A DNA stretch of 64,000 nucleotides from Luteimonas galliterrae (GTDB lineage: Bacteria > Pseudomonadota > Gammaproteobacteria > Xanthomonadales > Xanthomonadaceae), in NCBI RefSeq assembly GCF_023374055.1, contig NZ_JAMBEP010000006.1:1-64000 (forward strand), written 5' to 3'. The translations under genes and the position numbers were made by a program. Below are positions 7,479-15,575 of this stretch, in pieces (position 1 is the stretch's first letter; every line of letters starts with the position of its first letter). The notes under the pieces were generated by a model. The model worked only from the letters and a program-made list of their open reading frames with translations, was not told the DNA's origin and did no database searches.

Positions 7479-10094
7479 GTGAGCAGACCTGCCTTCCCCA
7501 TCGATGTCCTGTTGCCGGATATCCGGCAAAGCCTGGCCGTCCATCCGCGCCTGGTGCTGGAAGCGCCGCCCGGCGCAGGCAAGACCACGCAGGTGCCTCT
7601 GGCGCTGCTCGATGCCCCATGGCTGGAAGGCCGCAAGATCGTGATGCTCGAACCGCGCCGCGTCGCCGCGCGCGCCGCGGCCGGCTTCATGTCGCAGCAG
7701 CTGGGCGAATCGGTCGGCGGCACGGTCGGTTACCGGATTCGCTTCGATAACCAGATCTCCGCGCGTACCCGCATAGAAGTGGTCACCGAAGGCATCCTGA
7801 CGCGCATGCTGCAGGACGATCCGACGCTCGACGGCGTGGGCGCGCTGCTCTTCGACGAATTCCACGAACGTCACCTGGCCGGCGATCTCGGCCTGGCACT
7901 GGCCCTGGACGTACAAGCCTCGTTGCGCCCGGATCTGCGCATCGCGCTGATGTCGGCCACGCTGGACGGCGAACGCCTGGCGCAGTGGCTCGATGCGCCG
8001 CGGTTGTCGAGCGCGGGCCGCAGCTTTCCGGTGGAGGTAGGACATTTCCCTGCGCGGCGCGATGAATCGCTCGAAGTGCAGGTCAGGCGCGCCATCGAAC
8101 ACGCTCTGGCGCAACATCCAGGCGATGTGCTGGTGTTCTTGCCGGGGCAGCGCGAGATCGCGCGCGTCGAAGCCGGCTTTAGCCCCTCTCCCACCGGGAG
8201 AGGGGTTGGGGAGAGGGTACGGCGAAGCGACGGAAATTCGGACATCGGAGGCTTCGCCGAACCCTCATCCGACGCTTCGCGCCACCTTCTTCCGGAGGGA
8301 GAAGGAAAAGCGCAAGGCATCGTAATGCTGCCATTGCACGGCGAACTGCCGATCGAAAAACAATCCGAAGCGCTGCGGCCCGATCCGCAAGGCCGCCGCC
8401 GCGTGGTGCTCGCGACCAACGTCGCCGAGTCGAGCGTGACGCTGCCAGGGGTACGCATAGTGATCGACGCCGGTTTGGCGCGCGAACCGCGCTACGACCC
8501 CAATTCCGGATTCTCGCGGTTGGATGTCGTCGCGATCTCGCAAGCCTCCGCCGATCAACGCGCCGGCCGCGCCGGCCGCGTCGCCGAAGGCTGGGCGTAC
8601 CGGTTGTGGCCGCAGTCGCAACGGCTTGAGCCGCAGCGCCGGCCGGAGATCGCGCAGGTCGAGCTCGCCGGACTGGCTTTGGAGTTGGCTGCGTGGGGCA
8701 GCGATGCGTTGCGTTTCGTCGATGCGCCGCCGCCGGGAGCGATCGCAGCGGCGAAGGATCTGCTGCACCGGTTAGGCGCGCTCGACGGCCGACGCGCCAT
8801 CACGCCGTTGGGCCGCCGCATGCTCGCGCTGGGCACGCATCCGCGCTTGGCGGCGATGCTGTTGTCGCCGCACGACGAACGCGAGCGCACGCTGGCTTGC
8901 GACCTGGCGGCGCTGATCGAAGCGCGCGATCCGCTACCGCAAAGAGGCGTGCAGCGTTCCGACGCATGGGCCGAACGTTGGCGCGCGCTGGCGGCATTCC
9001 GATCGGGCCGCGTCGCCGGCGACGCCAATCGCGGCGCATTGGCCGCCATCGATGCCGCGGCCAAGCAATGGCGTCGACGCCTGCGCATCGGCGCCAAGCC
9101 TGTCGACGATGCGCCCGCGCATCTGCTGGGCGATGTGCTGCTGCACGCTTTTCCGGATCGCATCGCCTATCAGCATGTCGGCGATCCGCTTCGTTACCAG
9201 CTCGCCAACGGCCGCATGGCGCGGCTGTTCGACGACAGCGCGCTGTACGGCGAACCCTGGATCGTCGCCAGCGAATTGCGCTTCGAAAGCAAGGATGCCC
9301 GTGTCCTGCGCGCCGCGCCGCTGGACGAAGCCCGGTTGCGGCGCGACTTCCCCGAGCGATTCTCCGAAACCGACGCGGTACGCTGGGATGGCGACCGGCG
9401 CGCATTGGTCGCGTCCCGGGAAAGCCGTTACGACGGCATCGTGCTGTCGTCGCGTCCCGCCGGCCGCCCCGATCCCGCGCAAGCCGCGCAAGCGCTGACC
9501 GATGCCGTGCGCGACCTGGGCCTGGCGGCGCTGCCGTGGACCGAGGCCCTGTCGCAATGGCGCCAACGCCTATTGTCGCTGCGCGAATGGATGCCGGAAC
9601 TGGCGTTGCCCGATCTGTCCGATGCGGCGCTGCTGGACACGCTGGACGAGTGGCTGCGGCCGGCGTTCGCGGGCAAGACGCGGCTCGATGCGCTCGGCGC
9701 GGAGGAGCTGTCGGCCGCGCTGAAATCGCAAGCCGATTGGAACGTTCGCCAACAACTCGACCGCTTGGCGCCGATCCGAATCGCGGTGCCGTCGGGCATG
9801 GAGCGCGACATCGAATACCGGCACGGCGAGGCGCCGGTGCTGGCGGTGAAGCTGCAGGAACTGTTCGGCCTGGCCGATACGCCGCGCATCGCCGACGGCC
9901 GCGTGCCGCTGACCTTGCACTTGCTTTCGCCGGCCGGCCGGCCTTTGCAGGTCACGCAGGATTTGAGGGGATTCTGGGAACGCACCTATCCGGAAGTGAA
10001 GAAGGAGATGAAAGGCCGCTATCCCAAGCATCCCTGGCCGGACGACCCGTGGTCGGCCACGGCGACCCACCGCGCCAAGCCCCGCGGCACGTAG
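7479..10094 (+). CDS. hrpB: ATP-dependent helicase HrpB with a repeat-derived in-frame insert
   Basis: An 871-residue DEAH-box (SF2) helicase. Motif I is PPGAGKTTQVPLALL, motif II DEFHERH, motif III SATLDG, and the second RecA domain has VLATNVAESSVTLPGVR and QRAGRAGR; the C-terminal HrpB-specific domain is complete to the end. The GTG at 7479 gives the exact family N-terminus (PIDVLLPDIRQSL) although the ribosome-binding site is poor. Compared with E. coli HrpB there is an extra block at about residues 235-277, between FLPGQREIARVEAGF and GIVMLPLHGELP; its DNA is a copy of an intergenic repeat. The stop codon TAG is the start of another repeat. The cellular role of HrpB is poorly defined (RNA-related helicase). 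Confidence 0.93.
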   Translation: MSRPAFPIDVLLPDIRQSLAVHPRLVLEAPPGAGKTTQVPLALLDAPWLEGRKIVMLEPRRVAARAAAGFMSQQLGESVGGTVGYRIRFDNQISARTRIEVVTEGILTRMLQDDPTLDGVGALLFDEFHERHLAGDLGLALALDVQASLRPDLRIALMSATLDGERLAQWLDAPRLSSAGRSFPVEVGHFPARRDESLEVQVRRAIEHALAQHPGDVLVFLPGQREIARVEAGFSPSPTGRGVGERVRRSDGNSDIGGFAEPSSDASRHLLPEGEGKAQGIVMLPLHGELPIEKQSEALRPDPQGRRRVVLATNVAESSVTLPGVRIVIDAGLAREPRYDPNSGFSRLDVVAISQASADQRAGRAGRVAEGWAYRLWPQSQRLEPQRRPEIAQVELAGLALELAAWGSDALRFVDAPPPGAIAAAKDLLHRLGALDGRRAITPLGRRMLALGTHPRLAAMLLSPHDERERTLACDLAALIEARDPLPQRGVQRSDAWAERWRALAAFRSGRVAGDANRGALAAIDAAAKQWRRRLRIGAKPVDDAPAHLLGDVLLHAFPDRIAYQHVGDPLRYQLANGRMARLFDDSALYGEPWIVASELRFESKDARVLRAAPLDEARLRRDFPERFSETDAVRWDGDRRALVASRESRYDGIVLSSRPAGRPDPAQAAQALTDAVRDLGLAALPWTEALSQWRQRLLSLREWMPELALPDLSDAALLDTLDEWLRPAFAGKTRLDALGAEELSAALKSQADWNVRQQLDRLAPIRIAVPSGMERDIEYRHGEAPVLAVKLQELFGLADTPRIADGRVPLTLHLLSPAGRPLQVTQDLRGFWERTYPEVKKEMKGRYPKHPWPDDPWSATATHRAKPRGT
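8181..8306 (+). repeat. Interspersed repeat inserted in frame within hrpB
   Basis: About 126 bases (42 codons) closely matching the repeats at 26274-26394 (opposite orientation) and 50881-51004: each has CCCCTCTCC-N-GGGAGAGGGG, then TTGGGG(T/A)GAGGGT, CGGCGAAGCG or a close variant, a variable middle, GAACCCTCATCCG, a CTTCG hairpin and CACCTTCT-TCC...GAAGG. Here the whole element is read through without a stop codon and adds a low-complexity peptide to the helicase. Confidence 0.9.
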
Positions 10095-10171
10095 GGTGGG
10101 CCTTCACCAACGCGAATCATCGTGCGCTGCGGAAATGCGGTAGCGCGATGGCGGGCCAAGGCCCGCCCTAC
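10091..10171. repeat. GTAGGGTGGGCC...GGCCCGCCCTAC repeat after hrpB
   Basis: Inverted ends GTAGGGTGGGCC (10091-10102) and GGGCCAAGGCCCGCCCTAC (to 10171). The hrpB stop codon TAG is bases 2-4 of the element, so the coding sequence runs directly into the repeat. Confidence 0.8.
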
Positions 10172-10277
10172 GATGCGGGTTCAGCTGTCGGCAGAGTTCC
10201 GCCGCGGCCTCTCACATACCCTGAACGCCTCCGCCTCGACACTGCGCCCCATGACCCGACGTCAGGAAAACGCCATC

Positions 10278-10637
10278 ATGAACAAATTGAATTCGCTGCC
10301 CGAACGTGCGCTGGAATTGGTCGGCAGCGTCGGCGACGGCATCCGCCAGGCCGTACCCAACAGCGCGATCAAGTGGGTGGAAACCGGCGCCGCCCTGACT
10401 GCGTTAAGAACCGGCACTCGCGTCGCGACGAAATTCGTCAAGCGCAATCCCGCCGTGGCGGTGGCGGCGGTCGCAGGCGCCGGCCTGCTCTGGTACGTCG
10501 CGCGGCGCAAGGCCAAGCAAGCCGAACGCAACGGCAGCGGCGCGATCGAAGGCACCTCGACGCGGGTCGAGGCCAAGCGCGCATCGCGGCCGTCCACGGC
10601 GCGCAAACGCAGCTCGCGCAGCGCCGCGACCGAATAA
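10278..10637 (+). CDS. Small basic protein with one hydrophobic segment, unknown function
   Basis: A 119-residue protein. The ATG at 10278 follows GTCAGGAAAACGCC, a fair ribosome-binding site. An amphipathic N-terminal half (ERALELVGSVGDGIRQAV) leads to a hydrophobic stretch (residues about 57-74, NPAVAVAAVAGAGLLWYV) and a very basic Ser/Arg/Lys tail. The layout resembles DUF883/ElaB-like inner-membrane proteins, but I see no decisive motif. It converges on the kinase gene and shares a terminator with it. Confidence 0.6.
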   Translation: MNKLNSLPERALELVGSVGDGIRQAVPNSAIKWVETGAALTALRTGTRVATKFVKRNPAVAVAAVAGAGLLWYVARRKAKQAERNGSGAIEGTSTRVEAKRASRPSTARKRSSRSAATE

Positions 10638-10655
10638 CCGGTTGCCCGCGGAGGC

Positions 10656-10684
10656 AAAAACGCCGGCGCACGCCGACGTTTTTT
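10656..10684. terminator. Bidirectional terminator between convergent genes
   Basis: A-run, stem AACG-CCGGCG / CGCCGA-CGTT with one mismatch, then T-run. The A5 and T6 flanks make it usable from both strands, serving the gene ending at 10637 and the minus-strand gene ending at 10683. Confidence 0.75.
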
Positions 10685-11828
10685 ACGGAGCGTTCGCGGG
10701 CGGGCCGCTTTCCGGCATCGTTCGCGCTTCCGGCAATTCGACGATGAAACGCGCGCCGCCGCCTTCGCGGTCCTCGTACCAGAGATGGCCGCCTACGTTG
10801 GCCACGATCTGCCGCGCCAGCGACAAACCCAGCCCGCTCGATTGCGGATCGCCTGCGGCCGCATCGCCCAGGCGCACGAACGGCTTGAACAGGTCGCGCT
10901 GCTGGTACTCGGTGATGCCGGGTCCGCGGTCCTGCGCGATCAGCTGCCAATAGCCCTGCGCGCCGCCGCGTACCCACAGCTCCAGCTCGCCCCCGCGCTG
11001 CGCGTACTTGATCGCGTTCGTCACCAGGTTCTCTGCGACCTGGCGCAGCACCAGGCCGTCGATCGCCACCAGCACCTCGTCGTTGGGCATGCGCACGCCC
11101 AGCCGCATGCCGCGCGCTTCCAACTGCATCTCGTAACGCCGCGCCAGCCATTGCAGTGCTTCGCGCAGGCTGCAGGCCGCCGGCGGTTGATCGGTCTGCG
11201 CCCGCGCGTGTTCGGCGGCAGACTGCAGCTCCAAGTAGCGGTGGATATAACCGAGCGCATCGTCGGCGCTCTCGCGGATCATCTGCAGGTAGTGCGGCAC
11301 GCGCTCGGGCCGGGTGCCGCCGCTGAGCAGCAGGTCGCTGGCGAAGAGCACGCTGGTCAGCGGATTCTTGAGGTCGTGCGCGACCAGGTTGACCAGCTCC
11401 TGCCGATCGCGCGCCACGCGTTCCAGGCGATCGCGCGTCAGCTTCAGGCCGATGTGCGCGCTGACCCGGGCCAGCAGCTCTTCCGGCGTGAACGGCTTGG
11501 TGACGTAATCCACCGCACCGGCGTCGAAGGCGCGCAACAGCAGGTCGCGGTCGTGGGCGGCGGTGAGGAAGACCACCGGGATGCGCAACAGCGGTTCGCG
11601 CTGCTTCAGCTCGGCGATCAGGCCGAAGCCGTCCATGCCGGGCATCATCATGTCCAGCAGCACCAGGTCCGGCGCGCGCTGCTCGCAAAGCGCGAGTGCG
11701 GAGGGACCGTCGGCGGCGTTGTCCACTTCGTAGCCGTGCCGCGACAACAACGAACTGACCACGCGCAAGTTGGCGGGCTGGTCGTCGACCACCAGGATCC
11801 GGCCCGCATTGTTGCTGGTAACGATCAT
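10683..11828 (-). CDS. Cytoplasmic receiver-histidine kinase hybrid
   Basis: A 381-residue soluble two-component protein with receiver first. Residues 10-125 are a REC domain with the acidic pocket (VVDD), the phosphoacceptor Asp59 in LVLLDMMMPG, Thr89 and Lys111 in VTKPF. After a short helix comes the HisKA dimerisation domain with His151 in LVNLVAHDLKNPLTS, then an HATPase_c domain with the N box (ENLVTNAIKYAQ), DRGPGITE, and GLGLSLARQIV. It has no membrane segment, PAS domain or DNA-binding output. Such REC-HK proteins usually integrate a signal from another kinase; the partner is not in this window. It is followed by the pseudouridine synthase gene on the same strand. Confidence 0.92.
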   Translation of the reverse strand: MIVTSNNAGRILVVDDQPANLRVVSSLLSRHGYEVDNAADGPSALALCEQRAPDLVLLDMMMPGMDGFGLIAELKQREPLLRIPVVFLTAAHDRDLLLRAFDAGAVDYVTKPFTPEELLARVSAHIGLKLTRDRLERVARDRQELVNLVAHDLKNPLTSVLFASDLLLSGGTRPERVPHYLQMIRESADDALGYIHRYLELQSAAEHARAQTDQPPAACSLREALQWLARRYEMQLEARGMRLGVRMPNDEVLVAIDGLVLRQVAENLVTNAIKYAQRGGELELWVRGGAQGYWQLIAQDRGPGITEYQQRDLFKPFVRLGDAAAGDPQSSGLGLSLARQIVANVGGHLWYEDREGGGARFIVELPEARTMPESGPPANAP

Positions 11829-11917
11829 CCCGCCCCCGAAACGCGGCTATTCAGCTGCCGTGCGACGACGTTATCAGGTTCTCCGGAGCATCGGCCAGCG
11901 CGGCGTGGCTAAACGAT

Positions 11918-12460
11918 TCAGATGTCGGCGACGCGCCATGCGCCCGGCGCCAGGTCGTCCAGCCCGTACCCCGCAATCGCGACCCTGACCAAACGCAGCG
12001 TCGGCAAGCCGACGGCGGCAGTCATGCGCCGCACCTGGCGATTGCGGCCTTCTGCGATGGTCAGCTCGATCCAGGCGTCGGGCACGGTCTTGCGCATCCG
12101 CACCGGCGGGTTTCGCGGCCACAGTTCGGGCGCGGGTTCGAGCCTGCGCGCTTGCGCGGGTGCGGTCGGGCCATCGTTGAGCGTCACGCCGCCGCGCAAT
12201 GCGGACAGTTGCGCCTCGACGGGATCGCCTTCCACCTGCGCCCAATACGTCTTGGGTCGCTTGTGCTGCGGGTCGGTGAGCTTGTGCGCCAAAGCGCCGT
12301 CGTCGGTGAGCAGCAACAGGCCTTCGGAATCGAAATCCAGGCGTCCCGCCGGATAGACCCCGGACGGCAATCCGAACTCGGCCAGCGTGCGCCGCGGCGG
12401 CACGCTGCGGTCGGTGAACTGGCACAGCACGCCGTAGGGCTTGTTGAAGGCGATGAGCAC
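11918..12460 (-). CDS. rluE: 23S rRNA pseudouridine synthase, RluE type
   Basis: A 180-residue RsuA/RluB/RluE-family enzyme without an S4 domain, the size expected for RluE (modifies U2457 of 23S rRNA in E. coli). It begins [12 protein letters not shown] and has the catalytic Asp42 in [23 protein letters not shown], and the GRNRQVRRM motif. It reads from a repeat-filled gap. Assignment to RluE rather than another short RsuA-family member rests on length and the N-terminus. Confidence 0.85.
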   Translation of the reverse strand: MLIAFNKPYGVLCQFTDRSVPPRRTLAEFGLPSGVYPAGRLDFDSEGLLLLTDDGALAHKLTDPQHKRPKTYWAQVEGDPVEAQLSALRGGVTLNDGPTAPAQARRLEPAPELWPRNPPVRMRKTVPDAWIELTIAEGRNRQVRRMTAAVGLPTLRLVRVAIAGYGLDDLAPGAWRVADI

Positions 12461-12485
12461 GCAGTGGGATGGTTTTTTTGTTTCT

Positions 12486-12564
12486 GTAGGAGCGGCTTTA
12501 GCCGCGAGCTCTTGATCTTGTTATTCGCCGTCGGCAAAGAGCTCGCGGCTGAAGCCGCTCCTAC
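12486..12564. repeat. REP pair, GTAGGAGCGGCTTTAGCCGC class
   Basis: GTAGGAGCGGCTTTAGCCGC then GAGCTC on the left and GAGCTC then GCGGCTGAAGCCGCTCCTAC on the right, with a 30-base centre. This 79-base inverted pair is one of four in the window (others at 29166, 39039 and 53749). Confidence 0.92.
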
Positions 12565-12584
12565 AAAGAGCGATGGGCTGCGCG

Positions 12585-13430
12585 TTACGGCTTCACGAAC
12601 CGCAACGTCATCCGGTCGCTTTCGCCGATCGCCTTGTACTTGGCGGCGTCGGCAGCGTCGTGGCGGTTGGTCGGCGGCAGGGTCCATACGCCGTTCGGGT
12701 GATCGGCGGTGTCTTTCGGATTGGCGTTGATCTCGCTCTTGGCGTCGAGCTTGAAGCCGGCATCGGTAGCGAGCTTGGTCACCAGTTCTTCGGTGAGGTA
12801 ACCGGATTCCTTCATCTTTTCCAGATCGGTGCCGGGCTTGGCGCGATGGTCCGCCACGCCGAGCGTGCCGCCGGACTTGAGCACCGCGAAGAACGCCTTG
12901 AAATAGGCTTCGGCGTTGCCCGCGTCGACCCAGTTGTGCACGTTGCGGAACGTCAGCACGGTATCCGCGCTGCCGGGCGCGCCGAAAACGGGCGCCTTGG
13001 CGTCGAACTCGACCACTGCGGCCTTGCCGTAATGCGCAGCGTCGGCGGCGAACTTGTCCCGAAGCGCCTTGTTGTTGCGGCCGCCGTAACTGTTGGGATC
13101 GCTCGATTTGGCGATGGCGGCGATGTAACGGCCGTTGTCGCGGAGATAAGGCGCCAGGATTTCGCTGTACCAGCCGCCGCCGGGCGTGATTTCGACGACG
13201 GTCTGGTCCGGCGCCACGCCGAAGAACGACAGGGTTTCGCGCGGATGGCGATAGACGTCCCGCGCCGTGTTCTTGGCGCTGCGCCAGTCGCCGGCGATCG
13301 CGGCGGCAAGCGCGGCGCCGTGCTCGGCGGCGGGTTGCGTTGCGGATGCGGGCTTGTCCGCGGCGATAGCGAAGGACGCGCAGGCACTCGATAGCGCTAC
13401 GACGAAAAAGGTCTTGGCGATAAGTCGCAT
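12585..13430 (-). CDS. Exported class I SAM-dependent methyltransferase-like protein
   Basis: A 281-residue protein. The start has GGAG about 8 bases upstream and a clear Sec signal peptide (VVALSSACASFAIAADKP). The mature part is a Rossmann methyltransferase: motif I is VVEITPGGGWYSEILAPYL, then VEFDAKAP, TFRNVHNWVD and LGVADHRAKPG. This matches the COG4798-type predicted methyltransferases, which commonly carry signal peptides. S-adenosylmethionine is not known to be available in the periplasm, so the enzyme's cofactor or location is puzzling. It stands alone between repeats and the lysR gene. Confidence 0.85.
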   Translation of the reverse strand: MRLIAKTFFVVALSSACASFAIAADKPASATQPAAEHGAALAAAIAGDWRSAKNTARDVYRHPRETLSFFGVAPDQTVVEITPGGGWYSEILAPYLRDNGRYIAAIAKSSDPNSYGGRNNKALRDKFAADAAHYGKAAVVEFDAKAPVFGAPGSADTVLTFRNVHNWVDAGNAEAYFKAFFAVLKSGGTLGVADHRAKPGTDLEKMKESGYLTEELVTKLATDAGFKLDAKSEINANPKDTADHPNGVWTLPPTNRHDAADAAKYKAIGESDRMTLRFVKP

Positions 13431-13512
13431 GACGGAGCTCCGTTGAGGGGTGTTGCGAAGCGGGGCCTTAGCTTACGCGGTCGCGATGACGGTGCGTATC
13501 GCCGGCCGTCGT

Positions 13513-14433
13513 TCAGCCGGCGTCGCCGACCGTCGCTGGCGCTGCGCGTTCCATATGCCGCGCGTGCTCCTGCGCCTTGCCGTGCAGCCACTCGCGGAAG
13601 GCCTGCAGGCCGCGATGGGAGGCCGATCGCGGCGGGTAGACCAGATAGTGCGCGTAGTCGGTCTTCATCCGCTCGCGGGTCAGCATCACCAGCTGCCCCG
13701 AATCCAGCAGCAGGCGCGCACGAGTCAAGCGCCCGAGCGCGACGCCGACGCCGTCCAGCGCAGCGCGATGGTGCGCTTCGGAATCGTCGAAAAAGGCCAC
13801 GTAGCGTGCTGGCGGTTCCATGCCGTGGCTGGCGAACCAGCGGTTCCACTGGCCGTCCGGATCGCCGAGCAGGGGCCAATCGCGCAGGTTGCGCAAGGTC
13901 GGTTTGCCCATCCGCTCGACCAGGGCGGGGCTGGCCATCGGCACGAGCCACTCGTCGAACAGGTGCTCGGCGGTGACGCCATGCCAGCGGCCGAAGCCGA
14001 TCCGCAAGGCCGCATCGACGCTGGTGTCGCGGTCGAAATCCACCACCGCCGAGCTCGACTGCAGGTTGATCTCGATCTGCGGATGCGCGGCGAGGAATTC
14101 GCTCAGCCGCGGTACCAGCCAGGCCGAGGCCATCGACGGCGTGGCGCTGACGGTGAGCACATCGTCGTGGCGCGCCGCATAAGGCCGCAATGCCTGGGTG
14201 ATCGCATCGATATGCGGCGCGACCCGCTCCAGCAAACGTTCGCCGTCGGCAGTGAGGCCGACCCCGCGCGAATTGCGCACCAGCAGGCGCTGGCCCAGGC
14301 GTTCTTCGAGGCTGCGCATCTGGTGGCTGAGCGCGCTGACGGTGAGGCTGAGCGATTCGGCCGCGCGCGACAGGTTGCCCAGGCGGGCGGCGGCTATGAA
14401 GCCCTGCAGGGCATGCAAAGGGGGTCGGCTCAT
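13513..14433 (-). CDS. LysR-family transcriptional regulator (GcvA-like)
   Basis: A 306-residue LTTR. The N-terminal helix-turn-helix is in HALQGFIAAARLGNLSRAAESLSLTVSALSHQMRSLE-type sequence (residues 7-44), and the rest is a periplasmic-binding-protein-like effector domain with the GcvA-like layout (TVSATPSMASAWLVPRL). It is divergent from the small cluster at 14542-15522, and two palindromes lie in the 108-base gap, so that cluster is its likely target. Effector unknown. Confidence 0.93.
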   Translation of the reverse strand: MSRPPLHALQGFIAAARLGNLSRAAESLSLTVSALSHQMRSLEERLGQRLLVRNSRGVGLTADGERLLERVAPHIDAITQALRPYAARHDDVLTVSATPSMASAWLVPRLSEFLAAHPQIEINLQSSSAVVDFDRDTSVDAALRIGFGRWHGVTAEHLFDEWLVPMASPALVERMGKPTLRNLRDWPLLGDPDGQWNRWFASHGMEPPARYVAFFDDSEAHHRAALDGVGVALGRLTRARLLLDSGQLVMLTRERMKTDYAHYLVYPPRSASHRGLQAFREWLHGKAQEHARHMERAAPATVGDAG

Positions 14434-14442
14434 GACGTATGC

Positions 14443-14527
14443 CTTGAATGAAATTCAAGTAAGATTTGCAAAAGCGTCGCTTTTCGTTGGCAAAGCATGC
14501 GCCTATCTTTGATTTCACTCAAGTGAA
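14443..14527. promoter_or_regulatory. Two palindromic candidate operators between lysR and the SpeD-like cluster
   Basis: Perfect inverted repeat CTTGAAT-GAA-ATTCAAG at 14443-14459 and TTCACT-CA-AGTGAA at 14514-14527, bracketing an AT-richer region between divergent genes. Spacing and position fit LysR recognition and activation sites; both overlap likely promoters. The second also lies just 14 bases before the ATG at 14542. Confidence 0.6.
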
Positions 14528-14541
14528 CTCGAGGTCAGGCC

Positions 14542-14754
14542 ATGAACATCTACACCGGATTATTGTTCCAGCACGGCCATATCCAGGATCCGCAGCTGGC
14601 CTTGTCGTTGGCCGGCGGCGAAGACCGGCCGGCACAGGCACCGAGCCATCGGGCATCGCAGGATCGGCGTCCGGCACGGAAGGAAAAGCACGCCTCATTC
14701 AGGCGAGGCGCGATCTTCGCGGTGTGCTCGACCGCGTTGTCGCCGTTCCGCTGA
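14542..14754 (+). CDS. Short hypothetical protein, first gene of the SpeD-like cluster
   Basis: A possible 70-residue protein starting MNIYTGLLFQHGHIQDPQLA, with GAGGTCAGG upstream of the ATG. The N-terminal 25 residues look protein-like and the rest is basic and low in complexity. Its stop codon TGA overlaps the ATG of the next gene (TGATG), which suggests translational coupling. No domain recognised. It could be a leader peptide or a frameshifted fragment. Confidence 0.5.
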   Translation: MNIYTGLLFQHGHIQDPQLALSLAGGEDRPAQAPSHRASQDRRPARKEKHASFRRGAIFAVCSTALSPFR

Positions 14755-15158
14755 TGGCCGTCCAAGCTCCCGCACCGGCGCGGCCCATGAACCGGGTCGC
14801 GCTGACCACCATCGCACCGGAGATCTACCGCAAGCGATTGCTGGTGGAAGGCTATTTCCGCAGCGAGGTCACGCACGACGCACTGCTGGCCTACTTCGCG
14901 AGGATCACCGGCGAACTGGGCCTGCGCACTTACGGCGAGCCGATCATCCATCGCACAAGCGGCGAAGGCAAAGCCGCCAACGAAGGCTACGACGGTTTCG
15001 TGCCGTTGATCGACTCGGGCATCTACATCGCCGCCTGGATCAATCCGCGTTTCCTGTCGACGGTGATCTATACCTGCGCCGATTTCGACGAGGACCGCGC
15101 GGTGGAAGTGGTGCGCGATTTCTTCCGCCTGCGCGAGCACCAGGCCGCCATCTTCTGA
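14754..15158 (+). CDS. SpeD-like (S-adenosylmethionine decarboxylase family) protein with altered active site
   Basis: A 134-residue protein if it starts at the coupled ATG 14754; a second ATG at 14787 gives 123. It aligns through its length with bacterial AdoMet decarboxylase: RKRLLVEGYF to the first strand, then PLIDSGIYIAAW in place of the ISESHLTIHTWPE segment, and STVIYTCADFDEDRAVEVV in place of AIDLFTCGEDVDPWKA. The Ser that becomes the pyruvoyl group (after Asp here) and the catalytic Cys are kept, but both His of SHxxxH are replaced (Gly and Ala). Self-cleavage and decarboxylation are therefore doubtful. Possible roles: a diverged decarboxylase for another substrate, or a pseudoenzyme. 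Identification is from pattern alone. Confidence 0.6.
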   Translation: MAVQAPAPARPMNRVALTTIAPEIYRKRLLVEGYFRSEVTHDALLAYFARITGELGLRTYGEPIIHRTSGEGKAANEGYDGFVPLIDSGIYIAAWINPRFLSTVIYTCADFDEDRAVEVVRDFFRLREHQAAIF

Positions 15159-15177
15159 CGCCGCACGAGGAACGCAC

Positions 15178-15522
15178 GTGATCGCACGCATCTGGCATGG
15201 CATCACTCTGGCCGCGGTGGCCGACGGCTATCTCGCCTTCCTGCGCGACCGCGCGGTAAAGGACTACGGCGCCACGCCCGGCAACCTGGCGGTGCACATC
15301 CTGCATCGGCGGGAAGGGCGGCTCACGCATTTCATTACGCTGACCCATTGGGAATCGATGGAAGCGGTCCGCGCCTTCGCCGGCGAGGACATCGCGCGGG
15401 CCAAGTACTACCCCGAGGATGCCGGTTTCCTGCTCGAGTACGAGCCGACGGTGCAGCACTACGAAATCGAAACGTATCCGGCTGCGATTCGGAAACGAAG
15501 CCCGCATGATCCACCGATCTAG
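15178..15522 (+). CDS. ABM-domain (antibiotic biosynthesis monooxygenase-like) small protein
   Basis: A 114-residue protein with a GTG start preceded by CGAGGAAC, 19 bases after the SpeD-like gene. It is a ferredoxin-like alpha+beta barrel of the ABM type: MIARIWHGITLA (first strand), PGNLAVHILHRREGRLTHFITLTHWESMEAVRAFAGED-type sequence, then KYYPEDAGFLLEYEPTVQHYEI. These dimers act as heme-independent oxygenases or stress-response proteins. In context it forms a probable operon with the two preceding genes under the divergent LysR regulator. Confidence 0.8.
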   Translation: MIARIWHGITLAAVADGYLAFLRDRAVKDYGATPGNLAVHILHRREGRLTHFITLTHWESMEAVRAFAGEDIARAKYYPEDAGFLLEYEPTVQHYEIETYPAAIRKRSPHDPPI

Positions 15523-15575
15523 CCGTCGATCTCTAGTCGTCATCCTCGCGAAGGCGCAGATCCAGCACCTTGCTC

